This document shows positions 11,801 to 20,732 of a stretch of 64,000 nt of DNA, one piece after another. A model generated the notes under the pieces. That model made no database searches and was not told where the DNA came from. It saw only the letters and a list, made by a program, of their open reading frames with translations. Source of the DNA: Malus domestica (lineage: Eukaryota > Streptophyta > Magnoliopsida > Rosales > Rosaceae); contig NC_091662.1 in the NCBI RefSeq assembly GCF_042453785.1, forward strand, positions 749,001 through 813,000, read 5' to 3'. The stretch's first letter is position 1; every line of letters begins with the position of its first letter. A program made the position numbers and the translations under genes.

Positions 11801-14800
11801 GCCTACTGACGCTCCGATTAGAAGATGCGACTATGGGACAGAGGTTCAGGGCCGAAGGGGTAGAGGAAGACCTAGGAAAACTTTGGAAGAGACTCTAAGA
11901 AAAGACTTAGAGTACTTGGATCTAACGAAGGACATGACACAGGATCGAGCACAATGGCGTTCTAAGATTCATATAGCCGATCCCACTCAGTGACTTGGAT
12001 TTTCCAAGTCTCCAACCAAGAAGTTTTCCTCACTCGGGAAATTAAGGGAACACTACCCCAACCTACATGCTCCACTCAGAAAGCTTCAACATACAAGCTT
12101 CAACAAAAGAAAATTCAAAGAACTTAGCGAAGAAGGCTTTGGTGTATTTAACACAATACGTTGAAATGAAGGAAAGCTTATTTATTGATATCCCCGATAA
12201 GCTACAAATATGTACATATACATGAGTCAAAATAAACACACAAGAGGGAGCCTTCACAAAGGTTGCTTAGGAGAAGTCTCAGCAGTCGGTAGAGCCCCAG
12301 AAAGAGAAGGCACCGGAGGGGGATCATTTGGAGCCTCAGTACTGGACAGAACCCTAGAAGGAGGAGGCATCAGAGGGTGATCATTTGGAGCTTCATTACG
12401 CGGTACAGCCCCAGAAGACGAAGGCAATAAATGCCTTTGGAACAAACCCACAAATCTCTGATGATCAAGTAAAACCTGACCATCAGTTTCCTTCATCTGG
12501 TCAAGCTTCCTCTTCATGTTTGTAGCATAGTCATGTGCGAGCCGGTGCAACTGTTTATTCTCATGCTTGAGCCCTCTAATCTCCTGTTTGAGACTCATCA
12601 CTTCAGCCGCCAATGATTCAACTTGGCGGGTTCGAGCAAATAGGCGTTGGGCCATATTAGACACAGAACCTGCACACTGAACACTGAGAGCCAGCGAATC
12701 CTTAACAGCTAACTCATCAGACCGTTTGGAAAGTAGTCTGTTATCTTTGGGAGTGAGAAGGTTCCTGGCCACCACCGCAGCGGTCATATCATTCTTCATC
12801 ACGGAATCCCCAACGGTAAGAGGACCAGTTGGGGAGACGAAGGATGGGCGCCATATGTTGTCTGGAGAAGGCGGGGCTGCCTCTTCAACAAGGTTCAAGT
12901 CAAAACGACGGTCGGAGGGGCCAGACATTTTCAAAGGTGTTGAAGAGAGAAGAGGTCGGACAAATCAAGATCTTAGAAGTGCAAGAATGAAGCTTCTACT
13001 GGTGGAGATTCAAGTGTGCTTTGGAACTTAATGCCAGCCTCTATAAAAATCTGCACTCGACGGAGCTTCAGAAATTAAAGAGGCGCCTGCTCAGAAATCG
13101 AAGAGGCGTTTGCTTTCTCAAAAGTTGGGCTGCTTAGAGATCACGAGGGTTGATCTCAGAAATCGAAGAGCCGTTTGCTTTCTCAAAAGTTGGGCTGCTC
13201 AAAGACCACGAAGGCCGATCTCAGAAATCGAAGAGGCGCTCGCTTTCTCAAAAGCTGGGCTCCCTAGAGACCACGAGGGCCGATCTCAGAAATCGAAGAG
13301 GCACCTACTTTTCCAGCCTTGTCAGCACCTGTCACACGCACACTCAGCTTTGCGGAAATTATGGGCATTCTGTCAAAGACTTCTGGGGAAGTAGAAAACA
13401 CATGAATCTTACTGTTCAATCACCCACTTCCCACACGCAACAATAGCTCATGGGTACCACAGATAACTTTGCCAAAGTTCTCTGCCAAAGTTGAGCACGT
13501 GAAGCTTGCAGCTCCCACTACATCGCTCTGACCAAGAAGGGTAAAAGAATAGCAAAGAAACAGCACTAACAAAGTTTAGACCCATAAATTTTGAAGGTCT
13601 AGCTACCATATTATTACCCACAAGGGTAAAGGAACAGTACCACTGCTGGATAATTGGAAAGTCCATGTATGTCAACCTCTGTGCTTCGTGGCAAGGTAGA
13701 CTAGCAAACATGCCCAACCTTTACTCACATTCGAGAAAACACTCCCAATAAGATTGCTTGCTCCAAAATCGAAGAGGCACCGTCCTCCGAATCTAAAGAG
13801 CCAGACTCCCAACATGACTACTTTCTCAAAATCGAAGAGAGGGTAAAGGAACAGTACCATTGCTGGATAATTGGAAAGTCCCTGTGTGTCAACCTTTGTG
13901 CTTCGTGGCAAGGTAGACTAGCAAACATGTCCAACCTTTACTCACATTCGAGACAACACTCCCAACAAGATTGCTTGCTCCAAAATCGAAGAGGCACCGC
14001 CTTCCGAATCTCGAGAGCCAGACTCCCAACATGATTACTTCCTCAAAAATCGAAGAGACACTGCTCTCCGAATCTCGAGAGTCAGACCCCCAGCATGATT
14101 GCTTTCTCAAAAATCGAAGAGGCATCGTTCTCCGAATCTCGAGAGCCAGATACCACAGACCACTTTTTCAAAGTGCTCTGACAGAGTTAAAACATGTGAA
14201 ACTGGCAGCTCCCACTACCGTGCTATGACCAAGCAGGGTAAAGGAATAGCATTACTACTTGTTGTTAGGGAGACTCCTATATATGTCGACCTCCATCCCC
14301 AACGGACAGGCAGACCTGCAAAAATGCTCAACCCTTCATCATATCTGAGAGGGCACTCCCAACAAAGCCTTTCGAAATATTCAGCTTTCTTTCCCCCCGA
14401 TAATACCTCTGCAAACAAGCTATACTAGAGCAAGAATATCTCATATCATCAGGGTTAAAAGCAAGAGTATCCCATATCATGCTTTTTCCCTGTTTTTTCT
14501 TTTGGCCTTGTTTTTACCTGCAAGACAAGGAGAAAGAGAGCAATCAGTCAGCACTTGGAATCAAGCTTCCAGCCAGGAACTGACTGCCTGGAACCCCTTA
14601 CCTGATTACTTACCTGGCATTGCTCTCGAGTACTCATCTTCATCATCTTATGTTTCCAGGGAAGATTTCGCATCTGCTTGAGGAACAGATAGGGCAAGTG
14701 CGAAGGATACAAGGAAGCATGTGGAGACAAGCGTAACAGCACACGTGCCGATACATCCATTACTCTGTCAAAAGCAAAAGTATCCCATATCAGCAGGGTG

Positions 14801-17115
14801 GAACGTACTCTAGATTTGATGGACTTGTTTTGACCCTCAAATTCTTCAGTCGGCCTTATACTCTGGAGGAAACCAGAAAACCCTCCAGCTCAGTTCAAGA
14901 ATAAGCCTGTGGAAAGTTACTTCTTCAAAAGCAAAAGTATCTCATATCATCTCTTCTCATTTTTCTTCTCTTTATCCTTCATGCTGCTGCAAGATGGGGA
15001 GAAGGTGAACAATCAGTCGGAGCTCTGATTGCTTACCTTGTCTGTCACCTCTTTCAGCATACCCCCTAGCTCGGCGACTTGGGGGACTCCTACTACATGG
15101 TTTGTATCGCGCTTGACCAAGCCTGAAACTACAAGTAAGCTTCAAGTGAAATTGATACATTACCTTGTGCATCTCCACCAGTTAAAGATACCACCCCTGG
15201 ATGGAGGAAGAGTACTTCCAGAGAAGATGCCACATCTACCTATGAGACAGATAAGGCAAGTCAAGACGACACCACACTCCGATACTTAGAAGTTTCGTGA
15301 TTACGAGATCATTCTCCCACAATATTTCCTAATGTCATTTGTACTAAATCATTCACTCGTACTCACTAAAGGAGAGCTTGAACCTATGTACTTGTGTAAA
15401 CCCTTCACAATTAATGAGAACTCTTCTATTCCGTGGACGTAGCCAATCTGGGTGAACCACGTACATCTTGTGTTTGCTTTCCTATCTCTATCCATTTATA
15501 TACTTATCCACACTAATGACCGGAGCAATCTAGCGAAGATCACAAAAAGCGACCGTTTTCGTTACCTAGGATCTATCTTGCAAGAGAACGGAGAATTAGA
15601 TGGAGATCTCAACCATAGAATACGAGCTGGATGGAAAGAGTGCATCCGGCGTGTTGTGTGACCGTCGTAGGCCACTGAAGCTCAAGGGAAAATTTTATAG
15701 GACGGCAATAAGGCCAGCGATGTTGTATGGCAGAGAATGTTGGGTGGTGAAGCATCAACACGTACACAAAATGGGTGTAGCGGAGATGAGGATGCTTCGT
15801 GGGATGTGTGGGCACACGAGAAAGGATAAGATTGGGAATGAGGATATCCGAGGTAAAGTAGGAGTAGCCGAAATTGTAGGAAAGATGAGAGAAAATCGGC
15901 TCTGGTGATCTGGACATGTGCAAAGAAGGCCGACTGACGCTCCGGTTCGAAGATGTGACTACGGGACAGAGGTTCAGGGCCGAAGGGGTAGAGGAAGACC
16001 TAGGAAAACTTTGGAAGAGACTCTAAGAAAAGACTTAGAGTACTTGGATCTAACGGAGGGCATGACACAAAACCGAGCGCAATGGCGTTCTAGGATTCAT
16101 ATAGCCGACCCCACTTAGTGGGAAAAGGCTTTGTTGTTGTTGTTGTTGTTGTTGTTGAAGAATTTGACCACGGGATCATTAAGCGAAGTTGGAAACGATC
16201 AGTTACGTTGGCTGAGAAGGACACTAGAGTCAACCAGTAGTAACTGGTAAACTTAATTAGTTGTATGGCCCTGCTATTTGTGATTAACATCTTCTGATCT
16301 TTAGTTTCTGTTTCTTACGTGCTAGCGATGTTGTAGAAACACAACGAAGCTTGAAGAAATTGTGAATGTTCATGAGTTGTATCGTTTATGTTTAGAAGTT
16401 ACTGCTACACTGGCAATGTAGCTCTAGAATTTTAATCTTCCAATTGCTAACTCAGTGTATTTCCATATAGGCGCGTAGTCGTTGGATTCCATCCACTGGC
16501 TATTTGTGAAGATGGTGAGGAGAGAATGGAAGAAACGCAAGTTTTCGAGTCTCTACGAAGTACTATGACGAAATTTGAAGTGGTAGGAACTAAGAGTTCT
16601 ATGTATTCACTGATACCTTGTTTCCGCACCAGTTCCAAGTAAATGCAAAATCCGTCTCCTAAGTCCTCACCCGTTCATGTCTTATATTCTCCAGAACGCA
16701 TACTTAAGCGGGCAGGGTTGCGCTAACAGCCCCCGATCAAGTAGTCTGAGCTACATCAGGAACCCGGGCAAGATGGCAGCAGGTGCTCATCTTGCTTCCG
16801 TACATGAAACATCAGCATCTAGAAGGTGAGTCTCTTGGCTGATGCACAATGTACCCCCATACACACAACCCTTTATTGACTCCTTTTGCCCGGTTGTGCA
16901 GAAAATTGGAAGACGGGTTTTTTCTTCATAGAGTGAGCTCATTAGAGATTGTGAGCATTCATCTCTTATGCTGTTAATCCTTGGCAATTTGTCCGTCGAG
17001 TTTGACATATTCATTCTTCCTTTGTTTCGGGTTGCAGGAAACCTACTTCGTTACATCAGCTGGAGAAGTTGTGCATAGATCTGTACTCCATCAGAGAGGA
17101 AAGGAGATCATGTAA
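8839..17115 (+). CDS. Membrane-anchored calcineurin/purple-acid-phosphatase-like protein, split by a 5.3 kb transposon composite
   Basis: Exons: 8839-9039, 10126-10209, 10437-10471, 10585-10696, 16161-16246, 16471-16582, 16695-16825, 16902-16950, 17038-17115; 295 residues, phase closing at every junction. Residues ~8-27 ([20 protein letters not shown]) form one hydrophobic anchor. The order [39 protein letters not shown] resembles the purple-acid-phosphatase fold. The usual metal ligands are not where expected: there is no GDxG or GNHE, and the GHxH-type site reads SGQG. Catalysis is therefore doubtful. The protein belongs to a plant family usually labelled calcineurin-like or uncharacterised. 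Intron 4 (10697-16160) contains the transposon composite, and exon 5 starts at the splice acceptor copied by the target-site duplication. If that acceptor is used, the gene is intact; otherwise it is a recent knockout. The gene model is strong; expression is unknown. Confidence 0.82.
9545..9625 (+). mobile_element. Decayed LINE 3' end (TTG tail) in intron 1
   Basis: The segment aligns by eye with the 3' ends of the LINE fragments at 16.1 kb and 29.1 kb. The shared pieces are gattcatacaatt, a CCCCAC-like block and a terminal TTG-rich tract (ttattgttgttattg). It is short and diverged. Confidence 0.5.
9915..10080 (+). repeat. 106-bp-period direct duplication in intron 1
   Basis: A segment starting tttaaggctttcggtagaaa at 9915 recurs at 10021 and ends in a ggtttt-rich stretch. 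It lies just upstream of the acceptor of exon 2. Confidence 0.75.
10812..10830 (+). repeat. Left copy of 19-bp target-site duplication
   Basis: tgaagaatttgaccacggg recurs at 16156-16174. It spans the original intron 4/exon 5 junction (gaag|aatttg). The first t could also belong to the TTG tail, so the duplication is 18 or 19 bp, typical of target-primed reverse transcription. Confidence 0.92.
10834..11993 (+). pseudogene. LINE reverse transcriptase fragment, 5'-truncated
   Basis: The open frame runs to the stop at 11991-11993. Visible RT motifs are [37 protein letters not shown], the catalytic FADD box (LFADDIVL), and the C-terminal zone with [10 protein letters not shown] and [11 protein letters not shown]. 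Everything upstream of the DNQFGF segment (endonuclease, N-terminal RT) is missing. The remaining frame has no stops, so the copy is fairly young, but it cannot be autonomous. It probably belongs to the RTE-type LINE group. Confidence 0.88.
12254..12928 (-). CDS. Antisense coiled-coil ORF in the gypsy-like block
   Basis: A 224-residue frame starts at the ATG at 12928 ([17 protein letters not shown]). The N-terminus is acidic. The middle is heptad-rich, with Leu/Ile spacing in [20 protein letters not shown] and [14 protein letters not shown], so a coiled coil is likely. The C-terminus is Pro/Ser-rich with a repeated [15 protein letters not shown]-like unit. No known enzyme domain is visible. 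It lies beside tandem repeats and an LTR-like end pointing the other way. Antisense ORFs in that position are known in Tat-lineage Ty3/gypsy elements (Grande, Retand), and that is the favoured but unproven reading. It is not thought to be a host gene. Confidence 0.55.
   Translation of the reverse strand: MSGPSDRRFDLNLVEEAAPPSPDNIWRPSFVSPTGPLTVGDSVMKNDMTAAVVARNLLTPKDNRLLSKRSDELAVKDSLALSVQCAGSVSNMAQRLFARTRQVESLAAEVMSLKQEIRGLKHENKQLHRLAHDYATNMKRKLDQMKETDGQVLLDHQRFVGLFQRHLLPSSSGAVPRNEAPNDHPLMPPPSRVLSSTEAPNDPPPVPSLSGALPTAETSPKQPL
13091..13310 (+). repeat. 65-bp minisatellite, about 3.5 units
   Basis: Units start tcagaaatcgaagag at 13091, 13156, 13221 and 13286, exactly 65 bp apart. Each carries a ctttctcaaaag(t/c)tgggct block and a gaccacgaggg-like block. 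A related aaatcgaagaggc core recurs in the repeats at 13.6-14.2 kb. Confidence 0.92.
13623..14155 (+). repeat. 217-bp duplication followed by 64-bp repeat units
   Basis: A unit beginning agggtaaaggaacagtacca occurs at 13623 and 13840 (217-bp period). After it, units starting aatcgaagag occur at 13984, 14048 and 14112 (64-bp period), each with a tccgaatctcgagag block. Together with the 65-bp array they form a minisatellite region typical of the untranslated 3' parts of large gypsy elements. Confidence 0.88.
14156..15300 (+). mobile_element. Non-coding middle of the gypsy-like block
   Basis: No ORF of interest is present. Phrases such as gcaa(a/g)agtatc(c/t)catatcat recur at about 14462, 14772 and 14931, giving loose long-period repetition, with agctcggcgacttggggg near 15067. 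It reads as LTR-retrotransposon untranslated or LTR sequence. Confidence 0.45.
15301..15544 (+). mobile_element. Probable U5-side end of an LTR (+ strand)
   Basis: The segment runs from a termination-like region (cacaattaatgagaactc) into ccgtggacgtagcc and gtgaaccacgtacatcttg. This arrangement is typical of the R/U5 part of plant LTRs. No second LTR copy was found to the left, so this is either a fragment or the only surviving LTR. Exact ends are uncertain. Confidence 0.4.
15545..16118 (+). pseudogene. Second LINE 3' fragment, frameshifted
   Basis: It repeats the region 11413-11993 starting at the segment encoding [11 protein letters not shown]. Relative to the first copy it lacks eight bases near 15632, which shifts the frame. 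It also has a stop near 15906 where the first copy reads LRWFGH. A few percent of positions differ between the copies. Confidence 0.88.
16119..16155 (+). repeat. LINE 3' tail, (TTG)n
   Basis: After the LINE stop and a cttagtggg block, the element ends in about eight gtt/ttg units. The T-rich tract lies directly upstream of the duplicated gaag splice acceptor and may act as its polypyrimidine tract. Confidence 0.85.
16156..16174 (+). repeat. Right copy of 19-bp target-site duplication, with usable splice acceptor
   Basis: It is identical to 10812-10830. Beyond it the sequence continues atcattaagcgaag, completing exon 5 ([17 protein letters not shown]). Exon 5 is therefore complete only when spliced to this right-hand copy. 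Confidence 0.92.
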
Positions 17116-19298
17116 ATTGGATTGCATCACTCACTGTTGCTCCACTTCTTTTCAATCCTTCGTGTAAAACCAAAGGGCAAAATTTTGAGTCCCACCCACA
17201 CCCAAGAGAAAGGGAAGTTTTTTCAATGTGCTTTGAACTTAGTATCCAACTAGAAATTTATACCCGTGCGTTGCTGCGGGATTGAAAATTGTATGAAAAC
17301 TTATGAAACTTCATTCTTTCAATAACCAATGTTTGAGTCATAAATTGAGGGTTACAAATGCCAAAGTAAGCTGCGATCCTTAATTAATAAAAATATAGTA
17401 GCTCTTGGTAGCTATTGTTACCCTTTTGCAGCTCTTGATATGTAATACAAAGTGGGTTGTATTAGTTCAAATTAGATGGCCACAACCCGCAAAGATACAG
17501 TAGCTCTAGGCAGCTATTGTTACCTCTTTGCAGCAGCCTCCTTCTGTAGTACTCTCACTTTTTTTTTCCAAGCATTTCGAGCGTATGGCAAGCATTTATC
17601 AAAACTGATTTAGAGAGAAATTTAATTGTATCAACACAAAGAATACATAAAACACTATACAATGAAGAAACATTCCATGTTCCACCACCACCTCTCAAAC
17701 TAAATTCTAAACTACGCACAAAACATTCCATGTTGTCAAATTTCCAACTATAGCAAAATGTATAGCCTTTGCATGTACACAAATCGGGTGAGCACATGGG
17801 AAGACTATATTTCAATTAAGTTATCTATATGGTGCAAAACAAAACTACTGTACATGTAACTTATGAACAACCGTATATGCAGCTTATCAAAATCCATTAA
17901 AATTGCTAACTGCATAAGTGCATGCATAATATTCAAGTGAAAAAACAAAAAGAGAAGAAAGATAAGCCCCAGTTTTATCAATTAACCAATCCTTGTTGTA
18001 CTATAGTCAAAGAAGAACAATTGATACTTGAAGATAAGTGTCTTAGAATTAATAAATAATACTACAAATAATAGTTTTCTATGTATTAAACAACCACACT
18101 TGTGGAAGTAGAAAAATGAAAAGAAAAAAAAAACTGAATAGAAGTTTTTTTCACCAGTGTCCCTCTGAGATGCTCGCCATCAACAATCCCCATTCGGTAT
18201 TGATTCCAACACCATTTACCTACAAATACCCAAAAAGGTGAAGCAACTTGGTGGTACTGAACTGCACCACAAAATTGTACATTAACCACACATACATTAG
18301 CAAGAATTTCAACATTTGGTTTAATTCTTGGCATTAGATCAAATATGTCAGACTCAAACCATTGTGATTGGTGGAGTGGTTCAAATGCAATTTATTGCAC
18401 ACAACAGAAAGTATGCATCCATTAAATCACTGTAAAAAAGGTGTCTCAACATTAAAATTATTGAAGATAGAGGGTAAGCTTTTCACATATAAAGAGGACT
18501 TGTGGGACACCCATAACCAATAATTTTTTCCACTAAAATGTCATCTGATAAACCTTTTATCCAATTTAAAAAAAAAAGATACGAAACAGAAACAACCATC
18601 TATTGGGGCACTGAAAAATTTTAAACTCATAAATGGAAACTTGGCATCAAGTCCCAAACTAAGTGAGATAATGTACAAACAAAAAGACACCTCACTGACA
18701 TTAACTGGTTTTTGTTTATTGATCAATATAAACTGAATTTTCCAGTAAAAAAATTTGATTGAGAAAATGACCAAAAATGGAATAATTAGGTAACAATACT
18801 TAAAACCTGATCAACATTCAAGAAAAAGGTGTGTGAGAGAGTGAGAAAGTCGAACTGAAATAGTGTGCATGAGATTCCCATAGTGCCTTTGTAATCGTAT
18901 CACCCATAGAGCTACTGAAATGAAACCAACAAATGTGAAATTAAAATATGAACTTGATGAATTGAATAGATATATATATATATATATATATACAATCTGA
19001 TATTTCTGGTCAAGAGTATAAAAGATAAAAGCCTACTGTAAAATGAAAACAATTGTAATCTACAAACTTAAGGGTGCAATTGTAAAACCAAAACAATTGT
19101 ATGCTATTAAAAGGTATTGTCGATCACTGAAAACTACATGCTTCACAATCATTTTAAGGACCTTAATAACAGTCATTTTATCAAACAGTTAGTAGGCATA
19201 TTTGTCAAACGGAGCCATCAAACATGCTTACTTCGACCTTCAGCTGGTTCCATTCACGTATAATATAAGATGGAAAATTATACCATTCCCTGGGACGA
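17116..19298. other. Intergenic, no supported gene
   Basis: AT-rich DNA follows the phosphoesterase-like gene. Short minus-strand frames (for example 18086-18334) have no recognisable domain. It may include the 3' UTR of the small gene at 19.3-19.7 kb. Confidence 0.4.
18969..18992. repeat. (AT)n microsatellite
   Basis: A pure AT dinucleotide run of about 24 bases. Confidence 0.9.
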
Positions 19299-19670
19299 TT
19301 ACAACCAGAGCTGATTTATAGTTGCATATGCTTCCTTGTAGACCATGCCTGCAGCTGGTTCCTTGATTAGGTGGTTGACAATGCGCTCGAGTAATGGAGC
19401 GCCAGAGAAGGGCAGATAAAGCAAATCCACCCGTTTCACATCTCTGAAGAACTCACCAAGAAACCCTAGAAATTCCTTCCAAGCAAATCCAAAAACTGAA
19501 CATGAGTACCTGAATTGAATAAAAATTAAAATACAATCAACTGTTAACCATTTTTTCTCAATAAAAAATAAAAATAAAAAACCTTCAAAACACCCAAACG
19601 ATCCCAAATTCTCAAATCCGTTAAAAGAAACTTACCATGAAATCACAGCATCTTCACAAATCATCTTCAT
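19299..19670 (-). CDS. Small unrecognised protein, 81 residues, two coding exons
   Basis: Exons on the minus strand are 19670-19636 and 19509-19299, joined inside a Trp codon with GT-AG borders. The protein starts MKMICEDAVISW and continues YSCSVFGFAWKEFLGFLGEF, then a VDLLYLPFSG segment and a C-terminus ending in AYATINQLWL. It has no signal peptide or clear membrane span, although the middle is aromatic and hydrophobic. A gcag two bases before the ATG suggests a further intron in the 5' UTR, with a possible donor (ccg|gtactt) near 19755. I do not recognise the family. The clean splice, phase closure and sensible stop argue for a real short gene, but it could be the relic of a longer one. 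Confidence 0.55.
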
Positions 19671-20138
19671 ATCTGCACCAAAAATAACGAAAAAGAAGTG
19701 CAATCAGCCCAAGAAACAAAAGATCAGTAGAAACAAACCAAGAAAATCAAGTACCGGAGAAAATTTTCCATCAGCATTTCTCCTTTTTATCAGAGGACTC
19801 GAGCTGGGCTCTGAGAGAGAAGTCGAGATGTTTCTGGAAGCAAATGAAAAAAGGCCAGCTTTTCCGTCCTTCTCCTCAAGATTACGAACACGTGTACATC
19901 CCCCAACACGTGTAAATCAGGAGTAGCGCCAGAGAGAGGCACCAACTGAGATTTTGACAGAAATGAAATAATATATAATAAAACAAAGGACTATGGAATG
20001 GTGCTTCAGCATCAGCACTCTGCGATAGAAAATAATATAAAAAATTTAAAAAAAAAGAGTAAAGAGCAGCTTTTGCTTGTGAAAGTTGATGCTTTTGATT
20101 TTAATTTGGTTATGAGCCCAAGTCTTTTAATTTTGGAG

Positions 20139-20290
20139 TTTTAACGAAAACTTCATGGGAGTGTTCATTTTAACAAAAAATCATATTTTTATATTAAAAA
20201 GTCAAATCTGATACTATTCACTTTACATTTTATTTTGTCCTTATCATTAAAACTCAAAGTTTTCAAACCATTTTTATTAGTTTTCCTTTT
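20139..20290 (+). mobile_element. ~150-bp interspersed repeat, copy 1
   Basis: It starts with a taacgaaaact-like end and ends ttagttttcctttt. Internal landmarks are attttgtccttatcattaaa and ctcaaagttttcaaa. Further copies are near 23.1, 45.7 and 61.3 kb. Confidence 0.7.
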
Positions 20291-20404
20291 TAATTTTGCA
20301 TTCACCGTCAGATTTGTCAATTTTCCCTCCAAATTGAGCGTTATTTTTCACTTATTCAAGTGTGGCCGAAGGCTCAAAAGAAAAGATTATCAACTTGAAG
20401 GTAG

Positions 20405-20732
20405 ATCTGTAAATGGGTCAGATTTATCGGATTTAGATTAGATTTAATCTGACATGTTAAGCTAACGGGTCATTCGAATCCAACTCGTTTCACCTGTTAA
20501 CAATTATTATTATTTTTATTTATTTTTTGCATAGAATTTATTTTTTGTTGTTAAGACTTTACTGAAATTATTAAAACATCATCAACTAACGGGTACTAAC
20601 GAGTCTAACGGGTTGATCCAAAATGACACGTTATTTAACGAGTTTTTAACGGATTTACCCATTAACCACCCGACCCGTTAAGCATCCACTCAAATATTAA
20701 TATTAACAGGTCGGATCCAAAATGTCAGGTTT
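20405..20732. mobile_element. Candidate 328-bp insertion with 12-bp target duplication
   Basis: acttgaaggtag occurs at 20393-20404 and 20733-20744 on each side of a block rich in taacgggt and its variants. No ORF is present, and the class is not clear. Confidence 0.5.

Larger units (their letters stand above)
10831..16155 (+). mobile_element. Composite insertion: LINE fragment, gypsy-like block, LINE 3' fragment
   Basis: The insert lies between two copies of an 18-19 bp target-site duplication. In order it holds: a 5'-truncated LINE reverse-transcriptase fragment (10834-~11995); ~3.5 kb of gypsy-like, minisatellite-rich DNA with an antisense ORF (~11996-15544); a second LINE fragment (~15545-16127); and a TTG-repeat tail (16128-16155). 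A short-tandem-repeat tail instead of poly(A), plus this RT sequence, suggests an RTE-type LINE. The two LINE pieces overlap by ~580 bp of the same LINE region, so the structure is not simply one LINE interrupted by another element. Confidence 0.85.

Noticed and set aside
10854-11993. Reverse-transcriptase frame as a separate host gene
   Set aside because: It lacks the LINE N-terminal half and lies inside the target-duplicated insert; it is a 5'-truncated transposon relic.
13091-14155. CRISPR-like array
   Set aside because: Units are adjacent 64-65 bp repeats without unique spacers, in a eukaryotic transposon; these are minisatellites.
18086-18334. 82-residue minus-strand frame as a further exon of the small gene at 19.3 kb
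   Set aside because: The small gene already ends in a stop at 19299, and no splice path or shared family sequence links them.
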